Assembly: GCA_013115135.1 (NCBI GenBank)
Contig: JABANP010000034.1
Coordinates: forward strand, 62,001-126,000
Length of the DNA: 64,000 nucleotides
Source: Perkinsus olseni
Lineage: Eukaryota; Perkinsozoa; Perkinsida; Perkinsidae
Direction of reading: 5' to 3'
The notes below the pieces were generated by a model, which did not search any database, was not told the origin of the DNA, and was given only the letters and a program-made list of their open reading frames with translations. Below are positions 56,501 to 64,000 of this stretch, piece by piece. Every line of letters begins with the position of its first letter. Within the stretch, counting starts at the first letter, position 1. The position numbers and the translations under genes are program-made.

Positions 56501-56700
56501 AACTACGGGATTCTATCCTTGCTGATGAATCGGGTGCTCTGAGGCAGTCAGCAGTTCGGGACTTCTGTGAGACTCTCCTATCTAGCTCTGTACTGGAAGC
56601 CTATTGTGCTCAATTAATGAGGCGTGAGCTCCTCGTGGTATGTGACAAGCATCACGTTGTACCTCCAATCATGAGCAACAACAACACCACCCACACATGA
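53560..56700 (+). CDS. Large multi-exon protein, unrecognised (helical, low-complexity linkers)
   Basis: ATG at 53560 (MAGFVSKYTIMRRARSRSMT). Supported exon pieces: SSRPSIVTPSNG joined to EYQASEQEQLARILDNHG; TGDSGGKLQRTMEAFYADRS...ATVHAAKALQSTGQQQTS; LRRLTDQGMMETLLLVHRSR; a clear exon between splice sites, ADIFARLLEGSYDATDLLFF; PIIVQLPLNDIKALAKK; SVVEQTSMISDCLQSIQQYR...KARQELETKAAAAS; ALEPCVQTVLREECTRLVGR; ADALTAVATRITTTADELVQ; and the end MDGSVDDWGTSLGSLLLSQS...ERLLNADIPVYQRL joined through a 48-nt intron to VQLRDSILADESGALRQSAV, stopping at 56700. The many helical pieces (YDATDLLFFLYVRSIV) suggest a scaffold of helix repeats. The part 54000-55400 is poorly resolved; two genes are possible. 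Confidence 0.5.
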
Positions 56701-56795
56701 TGATAGCCATCTTTCTTAATCTTGTTTTCTGGTGTTGAGTTGAGTGTATCCACGTTAAGGCAGGCCGCTAGTGTAGTGCGACGAATCTCCTCTGC

Positions 56796-58839
56796 ATGCC
56801 ACACAGTGAAGATGGTAAAGTAGAGGATCCAGTGAGCCCTTCGCTGGTTAGACCAGAGATCATCCTGCCGCCCTCCTCACTGCACAACATTGAGGACATG
56901 TTCAAGGCACAGGATAAGGATGGGGATGGGAGGATAGACGCAGAGGAGCTGGCCGAGGCCTGGAAAGCTGCATTGAAGAAGGGATCTCAGCACAGGTAGG
57001 TCGTCACTGAGCTGCATACACTACTGTATCCATGCTACAGATCCATCGACGTAGAGCTGATGGCCAGCGAAGTGGCCCGTACCTTGGGTATTATGGATGT
57101 TGACGGTGATGGTACTGTCGATCTGCAAGAGTTCAAGCACGCTATGCTTATTAACGGTGCTTATCACCGTCATCTTTATGCCCACATCCCAGAGGATGGC
57201 AGGTTCCATGCCCAACCATCTTGTGGAAGTCAATGAGCTGCTGCGACGGAAGCTACGCAAGGACCCCGAGCTATTGCACGATATCATAGATGATTTCATG
57301 TATGAGTGGTAGTACCTCTTGTTACCAGACTACCTCCTCAGGCGATTAGATAAGAGTGGTGCAGGGACTCTTACCTACAAGGAGATCTATGAAGGCCTGC
57401 TCCCCCGTGTTAGCCATGGTGAGGGCTGCAAAGTGAGCGGCACTGAGTGCCCGAATGAATCGAGTTGGTAGTGCTCCGCAGGAAGAGGCAATAAAAACTA
57501 TGGACCTTGATGAGAACGGCTCCATTGACTACTATGAATACCTGTACTATACTTTGGGTAGACGGAAGGAGAAGGTTGAACTGCTCTAGTGAGGTTCATC
57601 ATGCATGTAATGAGTGCTACACTATTCCTGCAGCTACGACATTTCTAATGGTGCATCGAAGACCCTCGGCCCGATACTATTTGGTCGTAGAGTAGAGGGT
57701 ATATGGCACACGAGCATTGTGGCATTCAATAGAGAATGGTGGTTTGGGGGCAACGTGAGTTCAGTCCACCACTATCAGTGCCCAGCTACAGTATTAGGTC
57801 TTCCGCAGTGTCCCGGAGACTACACCGTTTGGCTCGCCTCTCAAGCGTCTTCAACTTGGTTATACTCTGCATACTGAGCGTGAACTTTATAATGTGAGAT
57901 CCGTTGGGAGATCACAGAGGGGTCGCTGTATGGTCTTGGCCCTCGTTTATCGTTCATGGCCTGCAGATTCTGGTAGAGAGACTGTCTCTGGAGTACACTC
58001 CCGATAGTTATGATGTTATAACCAATAACTGCAATAACTTTACTAATGATGTATCGATGTTCCTCCTTCAAAGGGGTATACCACAGGAGATACTCAGCAT
58101 GCCACATCGGCTCATGAACAGTGGCCTGGCGAGGATACTCAGGTCCTCGTCTGCTGCGGCTTCCACTGTCGACGCTACTCACTGCACATGCAGGCCATTC
58201 CTCAATCATTGGCTTGGTGGGTTCAAGGATGACGGTGCATCCAGTGAAGACAACCTCCTCCACAGTCTGGCTGATAAGCTAGCCTCCGGCGACTTGTCAG
58301 CCGTCAACACCATGGTATGAGTGTCAACATACCGGTGACACGAGAAGTGAGTTTCAGGTTCATTATTCACCACACGGGGCTGGTGAGTCGCCGCAGATTG
58401 TTCAGATCACAGCGGTTAATAAGAAGAAAAGGACTGCTACCGTCAGGCGCTTCGAGTAGGTGTCCCGGTATTTCCGCGCTACCCTTGATATTGATTCATC
58501 AAAACTGGAGCTGCTCTTCAGGAACGGTGACTTCACCATCATACGAGATGTCCAGTTCGCCAAGCTGTCCACCATTGACGCCTACACCAACGAACATGCT
58601 TACTTCGCAGCACTTGCAGTACTACTCAGATATGCTGATGAGTTGGACGAAGAAGAGGAAATAAAGCATATGCAGCAGGTGAGCTCAGCCATACTAGTCT
58701 ACTACCACTCCTCATCATAATCATCATCATTCAGATGAAGAGAGGACTCTCTGATGTGCTACTGGGAGTCTCACAAGGAGAGGATGCTACCTCGCTGGCG
58801 AGTGAGGGGTCCCAGTATTGGCTCGATCATCATGGATAG
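56796..58839 (+). CDS. EF-hand / PPPDE (DeSI-type) peptidase fusion protein
   Basis: ATG at 56796 (MPHSEDGKVEDPVSPSLVRP). Four EF-hands: FKAQDKDGDGRIDAEELAEA, IMDVDGDGTVDLQEFKHAML, RLDKSGAGTLTYKEIYEGLL and TMDLDENGSIDYYEYLYYTL; hands 1, 2 and 4 have full D-x-D/N-x-D/S-G loops. A 46-nt intron then fuses KEKVELLY in frame to a PPPDE domain: YDISNGASKTLGPIL, VEGIWHTSIVAFNREWWFGG (catalytic His in W-H-T-S), VFRSVPETTPFGSPLKRLQL, and DVITNNCNNFTNDVSMFLLQ with GIPQEILSMP (catalytic Cys in N-C-N-N-F). A C-terminal ~130-residue region follows (DFTIIRDVQFAKLSTIDAYT; LLRYADELDEEEE), ending at 58839. PPPDE proteins remove SUMO or ubiquitin; here activity may be calcium-regulated (inference). All splice sites are GT..AG, 33-90 nt. 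Confidence 0.85.
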
Positions 58840-59206
58840 TTCGAAGAGCATAGGTCCCCTGCCGGCATCCGGCCAGCGAGGCAACCATACAGTTATCCGC
58901 AGTAGGAAGTCCCCAGTCGACGACCCAGCTGCAGCAGCAGCTAGCAGCCCCACCCCTACCTGCTGTGGGCTACTCTTCTCCTACCGTCGGAGAGTTCGTC
59001 AGGCATCGTAGGCGTCTCCAATATGCATGCTTAGTCACAGTTGTATCGCCACCTACGATCTCTCGACTTTGTGTTCAGTGTGGGCTACCGCCAGATGGTG
59101 TGGAACAGTCTTCATAGCCATACGTTGTACGAGTCCCCACAGTCGCCCCAGGCTGCCCTTCAGTCGCCCCAGGCTGCCCTTCAGTCATTTCAGTGTTAGT
59201 TTAACC
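58840..59206. other. Intergenic / 5' region of ARF-GAP gene
   Basis: About 370 bp. An ATG at 59027 is in frame with the ARF-GAP start and would add ~60 residues, passing through the 21-bp repeat; the added sequence is unlike ARF-GAPs, so the Met at 59207 is preferred. Confidence 0.5.
59143..59184. repeat. Tandem repeat, 2 x 21 bp
   Basis: Two identical copies starting TCGCCCCAGGC, each ending TTCAG, just upstream of the ARF-GAP start codon. Each ends in an AG after pyrimidines, so each could act as a 3' splice (or trans-splice) acceptor. Confidence 0.85.
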
Positions 59207-61147
59207 ATGACAACTACAACATCGAGTGGATCAGCTGTTTTATCGAAGTCAAGTCGGGGAGGTTTTCCTATAGTGAGTGAGGATAAACTAAAAGAATACC
59301 AGTCATGGCAGCTGGACTCGCGGGGTATGGTATCCGATGAGGTCCGGAATGCCTTCTTCAAGGATCTACGATCGAAGGTAGTGATTGCGATAATCGCAGT
59401 CTACTCTCGTCGCCTCGGTATCCTCCCTTTACTCTCGTTGTTTCAGCCGGCTAATCGAGCGTGTATCGACTGCATGACCCGTAACCCAGTATGGATAAGT
59501 ACTGGCTTTGGGGTATTCGTTTGTTTGAACTGTTCAGGGAGGCATCGGCAAATGGGGGTAACTACTCATCCCTGTCCACCATCGGTGAACCACCCGTACA
59601 TGTTAGGTCCACGTTACCTTTGTTAGGAGCTGTGAGATGGACAAACTACCACCACAATATCTAGTAATACTACCACACCCTCCAATGGCGTTGTGCATGA
59701 GCATACAGATTCAAATGGAGCTCGGTGGCAACGAGAGGGCTCGAGATTACTTCAAGCAGCACAACATGGGGCCTGGATGTTCCAAGCCGATTGACTATCA
59801 TGGCAGGTAGTAGTCATGAAGGCACAAGGGTCGAGTAGCGGCAGCAGTTCCTCACAGGTGGGCAGCTAAGTACCGACAAATGCTACAAAAGGAGGTGGAT
59901 GAGGTTATGAGCCAGTAGGACCTACTATCATCACTCTACTGCCCACTATCAATCATTAGCCTTCATTACGACCTCCCACCTTCGGACTCTCTGGGAGATA
60001 CCGCAACTTCCTCCGACAGTCCCAAAGCAGAGCAACGGAAAGATATCCAGAAACCGTCAGCGGATGCCAATGGCCGCGTTGCTGCTACGGTGATTGTCTT
60101 CATCTCCTCATTACCATTATAGTTCGATCTGTTCAGAACTCGGGCAGTGCTGCTGCCTACCATACTGCGGCCAAAGCTCCCCCCATCGTGAAGAGGAGTA
60201 CCCCTCCTGTAGTGATACGTAAGAATCCAGTAGCACCAGTGGTCATCAAAGCTCGCCCTACACCCCCACCACACAATAACACGATATTCTCGGATGATGC
60301 AGGAGAGGTAATACACGTGAAACAGGTTAGGTCAGGCCGATTCTTTCGTGGGCATGCGTGCAAATCCGCGAGATATGGTGAGAGGTCACGCCTCAGGTCG
60401 ATGACTTCTTCGACCGCCTGGAGAAAGAGGCGGCTGCCAACCCACGGCAACCAGCCAGCGGCGGCAGCAACTCCGCAAGATTCAGCTCGACCTCTTCCAA
60501 GCCCGTCCAGCCCTCCCCGACTACTGGGGGCTTCGTCAAGGAACCCGAGCCAATCAGAGGTATGCCGTCCTCACTGTAGAGTGTTCTCTCCCCATATAGC
60601 TCATCATCAGCCCCTTCATCATCCTGGGCTCACGGGACTGCGGTAGTAGCCTCGCCCACTATATCCCCGACTCACCAGTACAACGCTTCGGACGCCAGTG
60701 TGCCAGATCGACTGCGGAGCAAGAGAGGTTAGCCTGCTCATTCTCCCTGCCGAAGACCATCGACCGCTACTATCAGGCATATCTTCTGATGACTTCTACG
60801 ATGCCCTAAGTCCCTCCTATAATGAGAACCCTCAGTCAGAGAGGTTGCCTGCCTCCTTCGCTACACGTCAGAGTTTCGGCAGCGAGGACCTTACCCCGGG
60901 AGGAGGCCGAAGAGAGGGCAGTAGTGGCATGGAGTGAGCTCTGCGGCATAGCCTCTCTGGAATCACCACTTTCGCTCAGTTTCGATGACCTGAAGACCTC
61001 TGCGGCGGTTGCAGCCGAGAAAGGGCTTCAGTATGCTTCCAAGGTAGTAACGTCGATGATGGCATATGACCTGCCTTGTTGTCCTCCTATTATCAGGGCT
61101 ACGAGGCGCTGTCATCCTACATCCGGCGTCAGGGGAATGAATTTTAA
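59207..61147 (+). CDS. ARF GTPase-activating protein, ArfGAP2/3 (GLO3) type
   Basis: ATG at 59207 (MTTTTSSGSAVLSKSSRGGF). A splice joins the N-terminal helix to ACIDCMTRNPVWISTGFGVF with CLNCSGRHRQMG/VHVTFVRSCEMD, the ArfGAP zinc finger CxxC-x16-CxxC with the catalytic Arg in the H-R-x-M/L-G-V-H segment. A 45-nt intron leads to ELGGNERARDYFKQHNMG and then PIDYHGR/WAAKYRQMLQKEVDEV. The tail is Ser/Pro-rich with basic repeats (KRSTPPVVIRKNPVAPVVIK) and the motif SGISSDDFYDA typical of ArfGAP2/3, ending with an amphipathic helix (AAVAAEKGLQYASK) and YEALSSYIRRQGNEF*. It promotes GTP hydrolysis on ARF1 during COPI vesicle formation at the Golgi. About nine short introns. Confidence 0.9.
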
Positions 61148-61483
61148 GCGGCGGCCGTTAACTCTAAGATACTACGGTGTCCGCTGTTGTTGTACTACTC
61201 ATTACTATTATTATATTCATCATAGTGATCATCGTCTCTCCTGATCGTACTGCATACTGTGTTCAATGTGTGGTGAATGACGGGGGAGGAGGGGCTACAC
61301 ATGGAGCGGGAGGAACTTATATAAACAGGGAGGGCGGCACCATCAGTGTGACGGTTGACTCAGGGTAGCGCAACCTGCGCCGACCGCGGCTCATCATTCA
61401 CTAGGTATTACTCTGGGCAGGACATAGGCTCAATACTACTGGGTAGGGCCGTCCAACAGGGATGATTAATCCTGTCCCGAAAT
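61148..61483. other. Intergenic, ARF-GAP to prephenate dehydratase
   Basis: About 335 bp. A plus frame at 61177-61368 would encode a 63-aa peptide with one membrane segment (SAVVVLLITIIIFIIVIIVS) and a Gly-rich tail; no start context or homology supports it, but it is not excluded. Confidence 0.4.
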
Positions 61484-63057
61484 ATGACAGCCTTGAGTGC
61501 CCCCATCCTTCGTGCTTACCGCCCCCATCTCACAAGATCCCATCTACCTTGCATGCGGGGTATGGCTACTCACACCACAAGCCATCATTACACCATCCGT
61601 CACATAGGCCATCGAGGGAGCTTCTCTGAGGTCCTCCATCAACCACTCGCAGCTACTTCCTAATGCTCTCCGTTCAGATAGCTGCTCAGTCATTATTGTC
61701 GTTGGGCGGAGGAAGGTTTGAATCTAAATGTGAGTCGGCTATGAAAAGTCCAACTCGAAGACGGTGTACTCAGTTACACTGAAAGGAGGTTATTCTTCAT
61801 CGGAGGAGCTACTCGACTTTGCGCCCCGAGAGGCGACGACCGAAGCCTCCGTCGCTGCCGAGTTGGCCATCGTAACTGCCGTATGCTGAGGAGTAGACAG
61901 TGCGTCATCACTCTCAGGCACCATTCGAGTCCTCTCTCTTGGGACCGTATATTCACATCTACGATCAGTTGCTTCGTGGTGGTTTGAAAATCTTCGCCGA
62001 GTGCTCCCAAGTCGAGAAGCACTGCCTTATAGGTGGGCTCGCTACCCGCTGACTGGTCATCTATCATGTGCCCAGGCGGAACCGATGAAACTACCATTGC
62101 AAGCATCAAGCGGGTGTACTCGCACCCATGGATCCTGCGCAACAGTAATGACTGCAGCGGTGGCTCCAGGTTGTGAACACCAATGACGTGCTTTTCTCTC
62201 GGACAGGCAGGGAGTTCTCTGATCGCCATGGCTTTTCCAGAGTTGAAGTTAACTCTACTTCACGTAAGTCCTATGTCGCTGCTAGTCTAACCGGCTGGAC
62301 GCGCGAACGTCCCGTACCCAGCGTTTTAGATGCTGTTGGGCTCGTTGCCGCCAACCGAGGCGACCCGACTATAGCTGCAGTAGGCAGCTCTGTACAGGCC
62401 GAGACGCATGGACTGCATATCGTGAGAATTGAGCTGCTTTTGAAGTATAACTCTATGGGTTGACTGATTAGGTCAAGGAGAATGTTGCCAATGACGAGAA
62501 CGCTCAGACGCGTTACGTTGTTGTTGGACCGGGGACACTCCCCGGATAACATCCTCGAGTGTCCTGGTTCAGTACCCTTGAAGTCTGCTATATGCGTGTC
62601 AATAAAGGTGGGAACCACTCATCGAGTGGTGGCTCGTAAGAAGCTGACTTCAGGATGAACCAAGTGCCCTATTCAAGGCACTAGCTAGTTTTGCCCTGCG
62701 GGATCTGAATATCACGAGCGTGGTAGGATCACGTCGTGGACCACTTGTTCGCAGAATTCGAAGTCAGGTCTTACGGCCCCTGGCGATGTTCCCATCCTTC
62801 AGGGAGGCGCTGCCCGGGGGTAGCCAGCACTGGGATTACTGTTTCTATATAGAGTAAGAATATGTAGAAGTTCGGTCTAAAGGCTAGAAACAGGAGTATG
62901 TGCCTCGTCGTACGGCGGCGACGAGCGAGCTTTCAATTCACCCCGAAGGTACGATGCGGGATCGGAAGAGTGCGAGGCAGCGCTGGTATCAAGCCTGAGG
63001 GAGCTCAGTGGACCTATTGTTGAGCGGCTAGGAAAGGTAAGGCTGACTCTCCACTAA
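61484..63057 (+). CDS. Prephenate (or arogenate) dehydratase with C-terminal ACT domain
   Basis: ATG at 61484 gives a basic, Ser/Thr-rich leader (MTALSAPILRAYRPHLTRSH) before the catalytic-domain start YTIRHIGHRGSFSEVL. Exons then read EASVAAELAI/APFESSLLGPYIHIYDQLLR (join over a 44-nt intron), KIFAECSQVEKHCLIG, IKRVYSHPWILRN, FSDRHGFSRVEVNSTS, LDAVGLVAANRGDPTIAAVG with ETHGLHI/VKENVANDENAQTRYVVVG. The ACT domain follows: LKSAICVSIK, then PSALFKALASFALRDLNITS...HWDYCFYIE and CEAALVSSLRELSGPIVERL. These are the ordered motifs of PheA/ADT (GSFSE, IENS-like PFESS, SHPWxL, TR-Y-V-V-V-G, ALFKAL-ALRD). It makes phenylpyruvate or phenylalanine; the ACT domain usually gives Phe feedback. One junction (about 62263-62321) is unclear, and the Thr of the catalytic T-R-F-type motif is kept. 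Leader suggests organelle targeting (inference). Confidence 0.87.
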
Positions 63058-63443
63058 GTGGAGTCTACTTGGTATCGTTCATAACAATGTCATTGTTACA
63101 CGCAATCACATCGCGACTGTGCAACTCGTTAGCGTGCCCTTCCGCAGAGATACCCATCATTCATTCGTCACAGCCATTATCGGCATCCTGACTGGAAGAC
63201 GCGGTCTGACGAGAGCGTTTCGTGGGAACAGTTGCGAGAATTTTTGTCAAGATGAGAACAGGGATAGAGATGATGCCTTCATGGAATACGCCAATGGACT
63301 GACCATCAGAACAATCGATAATTTTTCTTACGAAGTTGCATGTTTCGTTCCTGCAGTGAAGCTGCGAGGGGATAGATGATAAATACTCGTGATTACGTTT
63401 CGTTCAGGTGAGAGAAGCTGCGGTGATTAAACCTTAAACGTGC
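63058..63443. other. Intergenic before tRNA-Gln
   Basis: About 385 bp. The plus frame 63090-63379 stays open (QLVSVPFRRDTHHSFVTAII...) and might be an extra exon or a small gene, but no homology or splice evidence fixes it. Confidence 0.35.
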
Positions 63444-63515
63444 GGTTCTATGGTGTAACGGTTAGCACTCCAGACTCTGAATCTGGCGATCTGGGTTCAA
63501 ATCCCGGTAGAACCT
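63444..63515 (+). tRNA. tRNA-Gln (anticodon CUG)
   Basis: 72 nt. The acceptor stem pairs GGTTCTA with TAGAACC; the anticodon arm is CCAGA-CTCTGAA-TCTGG, giving anticodon CTG (reads CAG); the T arm has GGTTCAAAT within a CCGGG-type stem. The B box GGTTCAAATCC and A box TGGTGTAACGG are present. No intron, and the CCA end is not encoded, as in eukaryotes. Confidence 0.96.
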
Positions 63516-63518
63516 TTT
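63515..63518 (+). terminator. RNA polymerase III terminator
   Basis: A TTTT run directly after the tRNA acceptor stem, the standard pol III stop. Confidence 0.7.
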
Positions 63519-63597
63519 CTCATGGACTCGATTGGCATTCGCCTACAGCAACTCCCTCGTCCCACTACATATATTGAGTAACTCAACACCCTCATCA

Positions 63598-63951
63598 TCA
63601 GTCTATACTTGCTGTGATTTGCAAGGAGCGCAAGTTGACATCTGAACAATCGTGCTGGTTGCTGGATGTTTTTCGGCCCCAGTCCGGCATCTGAACTCGT
63701 CTAGATGCACTCCCTTTTCTCAATATCGACGAAGGCGGCGAGGGATCCCTCGCGGGTGTAGCGTCTTCGGGCTCTGGTGTCGAAGACCTTTGGAGTATTG
63801 ATGGATTCAGCTTTCTTGGCAGGTATTGTGATAGAACAGACTCTTCTAGCTCACGGTGCTCATCGTTGGAGGTGCACACGTGAGAATCCCCCCGTTGGAG
63901 TTTCTGCACCAGGGCATCTTTCTCGTTAACCAGACTCTGCATCTCCCGAAC
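63598..63951 (-). CDS. C-terminal exon of a coiled-coil/disordered protein (partial)
   Basis: An acceptor-like CGCTAG lies just upstream (63952-63955 on this strand), so the exon starts at 63951 and the rest of the gene lies beyond the window. It encodes a helix (MQSLVNEKDALVQKLQRGDS; DEHRELEESVLSQYL) followed by Pro/Ser-rich sequence (SSTPEPEDATPARDPSPPSS) and ends at 63598. No family is recognised. Confidence 0.5.
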   Translation of the reverse strand, partial: VREMQSLVNEKDALVQKLQRGDSHVCTSNDEHRELEESVLSQYLPRKLNPSILQRSSTPEPEDATPARDPSPPSSILRKGSASRRVQMPDWGRKTSSNQHDCSDVNLRSLQITASID

Positions 63952-64000
63952 CTAGCGGATGATGGTTATTAGAAACAATGTGACGAGCATAGACACGGCA

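Noticed and set aside
61774..62229. 151-aa minus-strand ORF
   Set aside because: Antisense to the prephenate dehydratase exons, which carry ordered family motifs on the plus strand.
1..64000. Transposons, rRNA genes or viral insertions
   Set aside because: No reverse transcriptase, transposase, integrase, terminal repeats or rRNA segments were seen in any frame.

Overview
The window looks like nuclear DNA of a eukaryotic alveolate, most likely a Perkinsus-type protist. The reasons are: protein-coding genes cut by many introns of about 40-60 nt with GT(A/G)..AG ends, standard stop codons, tightly packed genes on both strands, a eukaryotic tRNA-Gln with pol III boxes, and eukaryote-only families (ARF-GEF, ARF-GAP, AP-3, Rpb12, CW zinc finger, WWE). 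The species is an inference, since no ribosomal or mitochondrial marker is present. Most exon joins below were worked out by eye from splice signals and reading-frame continuity.

Left third (1 to about 23 kb): gene-poor, duplicated, lineage-specific DNA. Family A is a minus-strand tandem set of small secreted proteins (one cut by the window edge plus three complete copies, 1-3751). A disordered multi-exon protein (4634-7634) and an AAAP-type amino-acid transporter (8127-9992) follow on the minus strand, then a plus-strand coiled-coil gene (10320-14337). Family B is three plus-strand secreted-protein copies (14511, 16604, 21477) that share a tiny conserved last exon. A decayed pepsin-like protease (19190-20339) lies between copies 2 and 3, and a relic resembling part of the coiled-coil gene lies just before copy 3.

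Middle (23.6-41 kb): a coiled-coil gene, a WWE-WWE-ADP-ribosyltransferase-like gene, an EF-hand gene, RNA polymerase subunit Rpb12 (hidden in a frame that simple ORF calling misses), a small membrane protein, a mitochondrial-type protein, a twin CX9C protein, and two paralogous CW zinc-finger genes (32985-34830 and 35170-40694). The CW genes carry SUMO-interaction-like motifs; the larger one also carries consensus SUMO-acceptor sites.

Right third (41-64 kb): mostly conserved housekeeping genes, rich in membrane-traffic functions: AP-3 mu, a GBF1/GNOM-type Sec7 ARF-GEF (one 4.66-kb exon) and a GLO3/ArfGAP2-3-type ARF-GAP. Also here are an EF-hand protein, an EF-hand/PPPDE (DeSI-type) fusion, a prephenate (or arogenate) dehydratase, tRNA-Gln(CUG), and several unrecognised genes.
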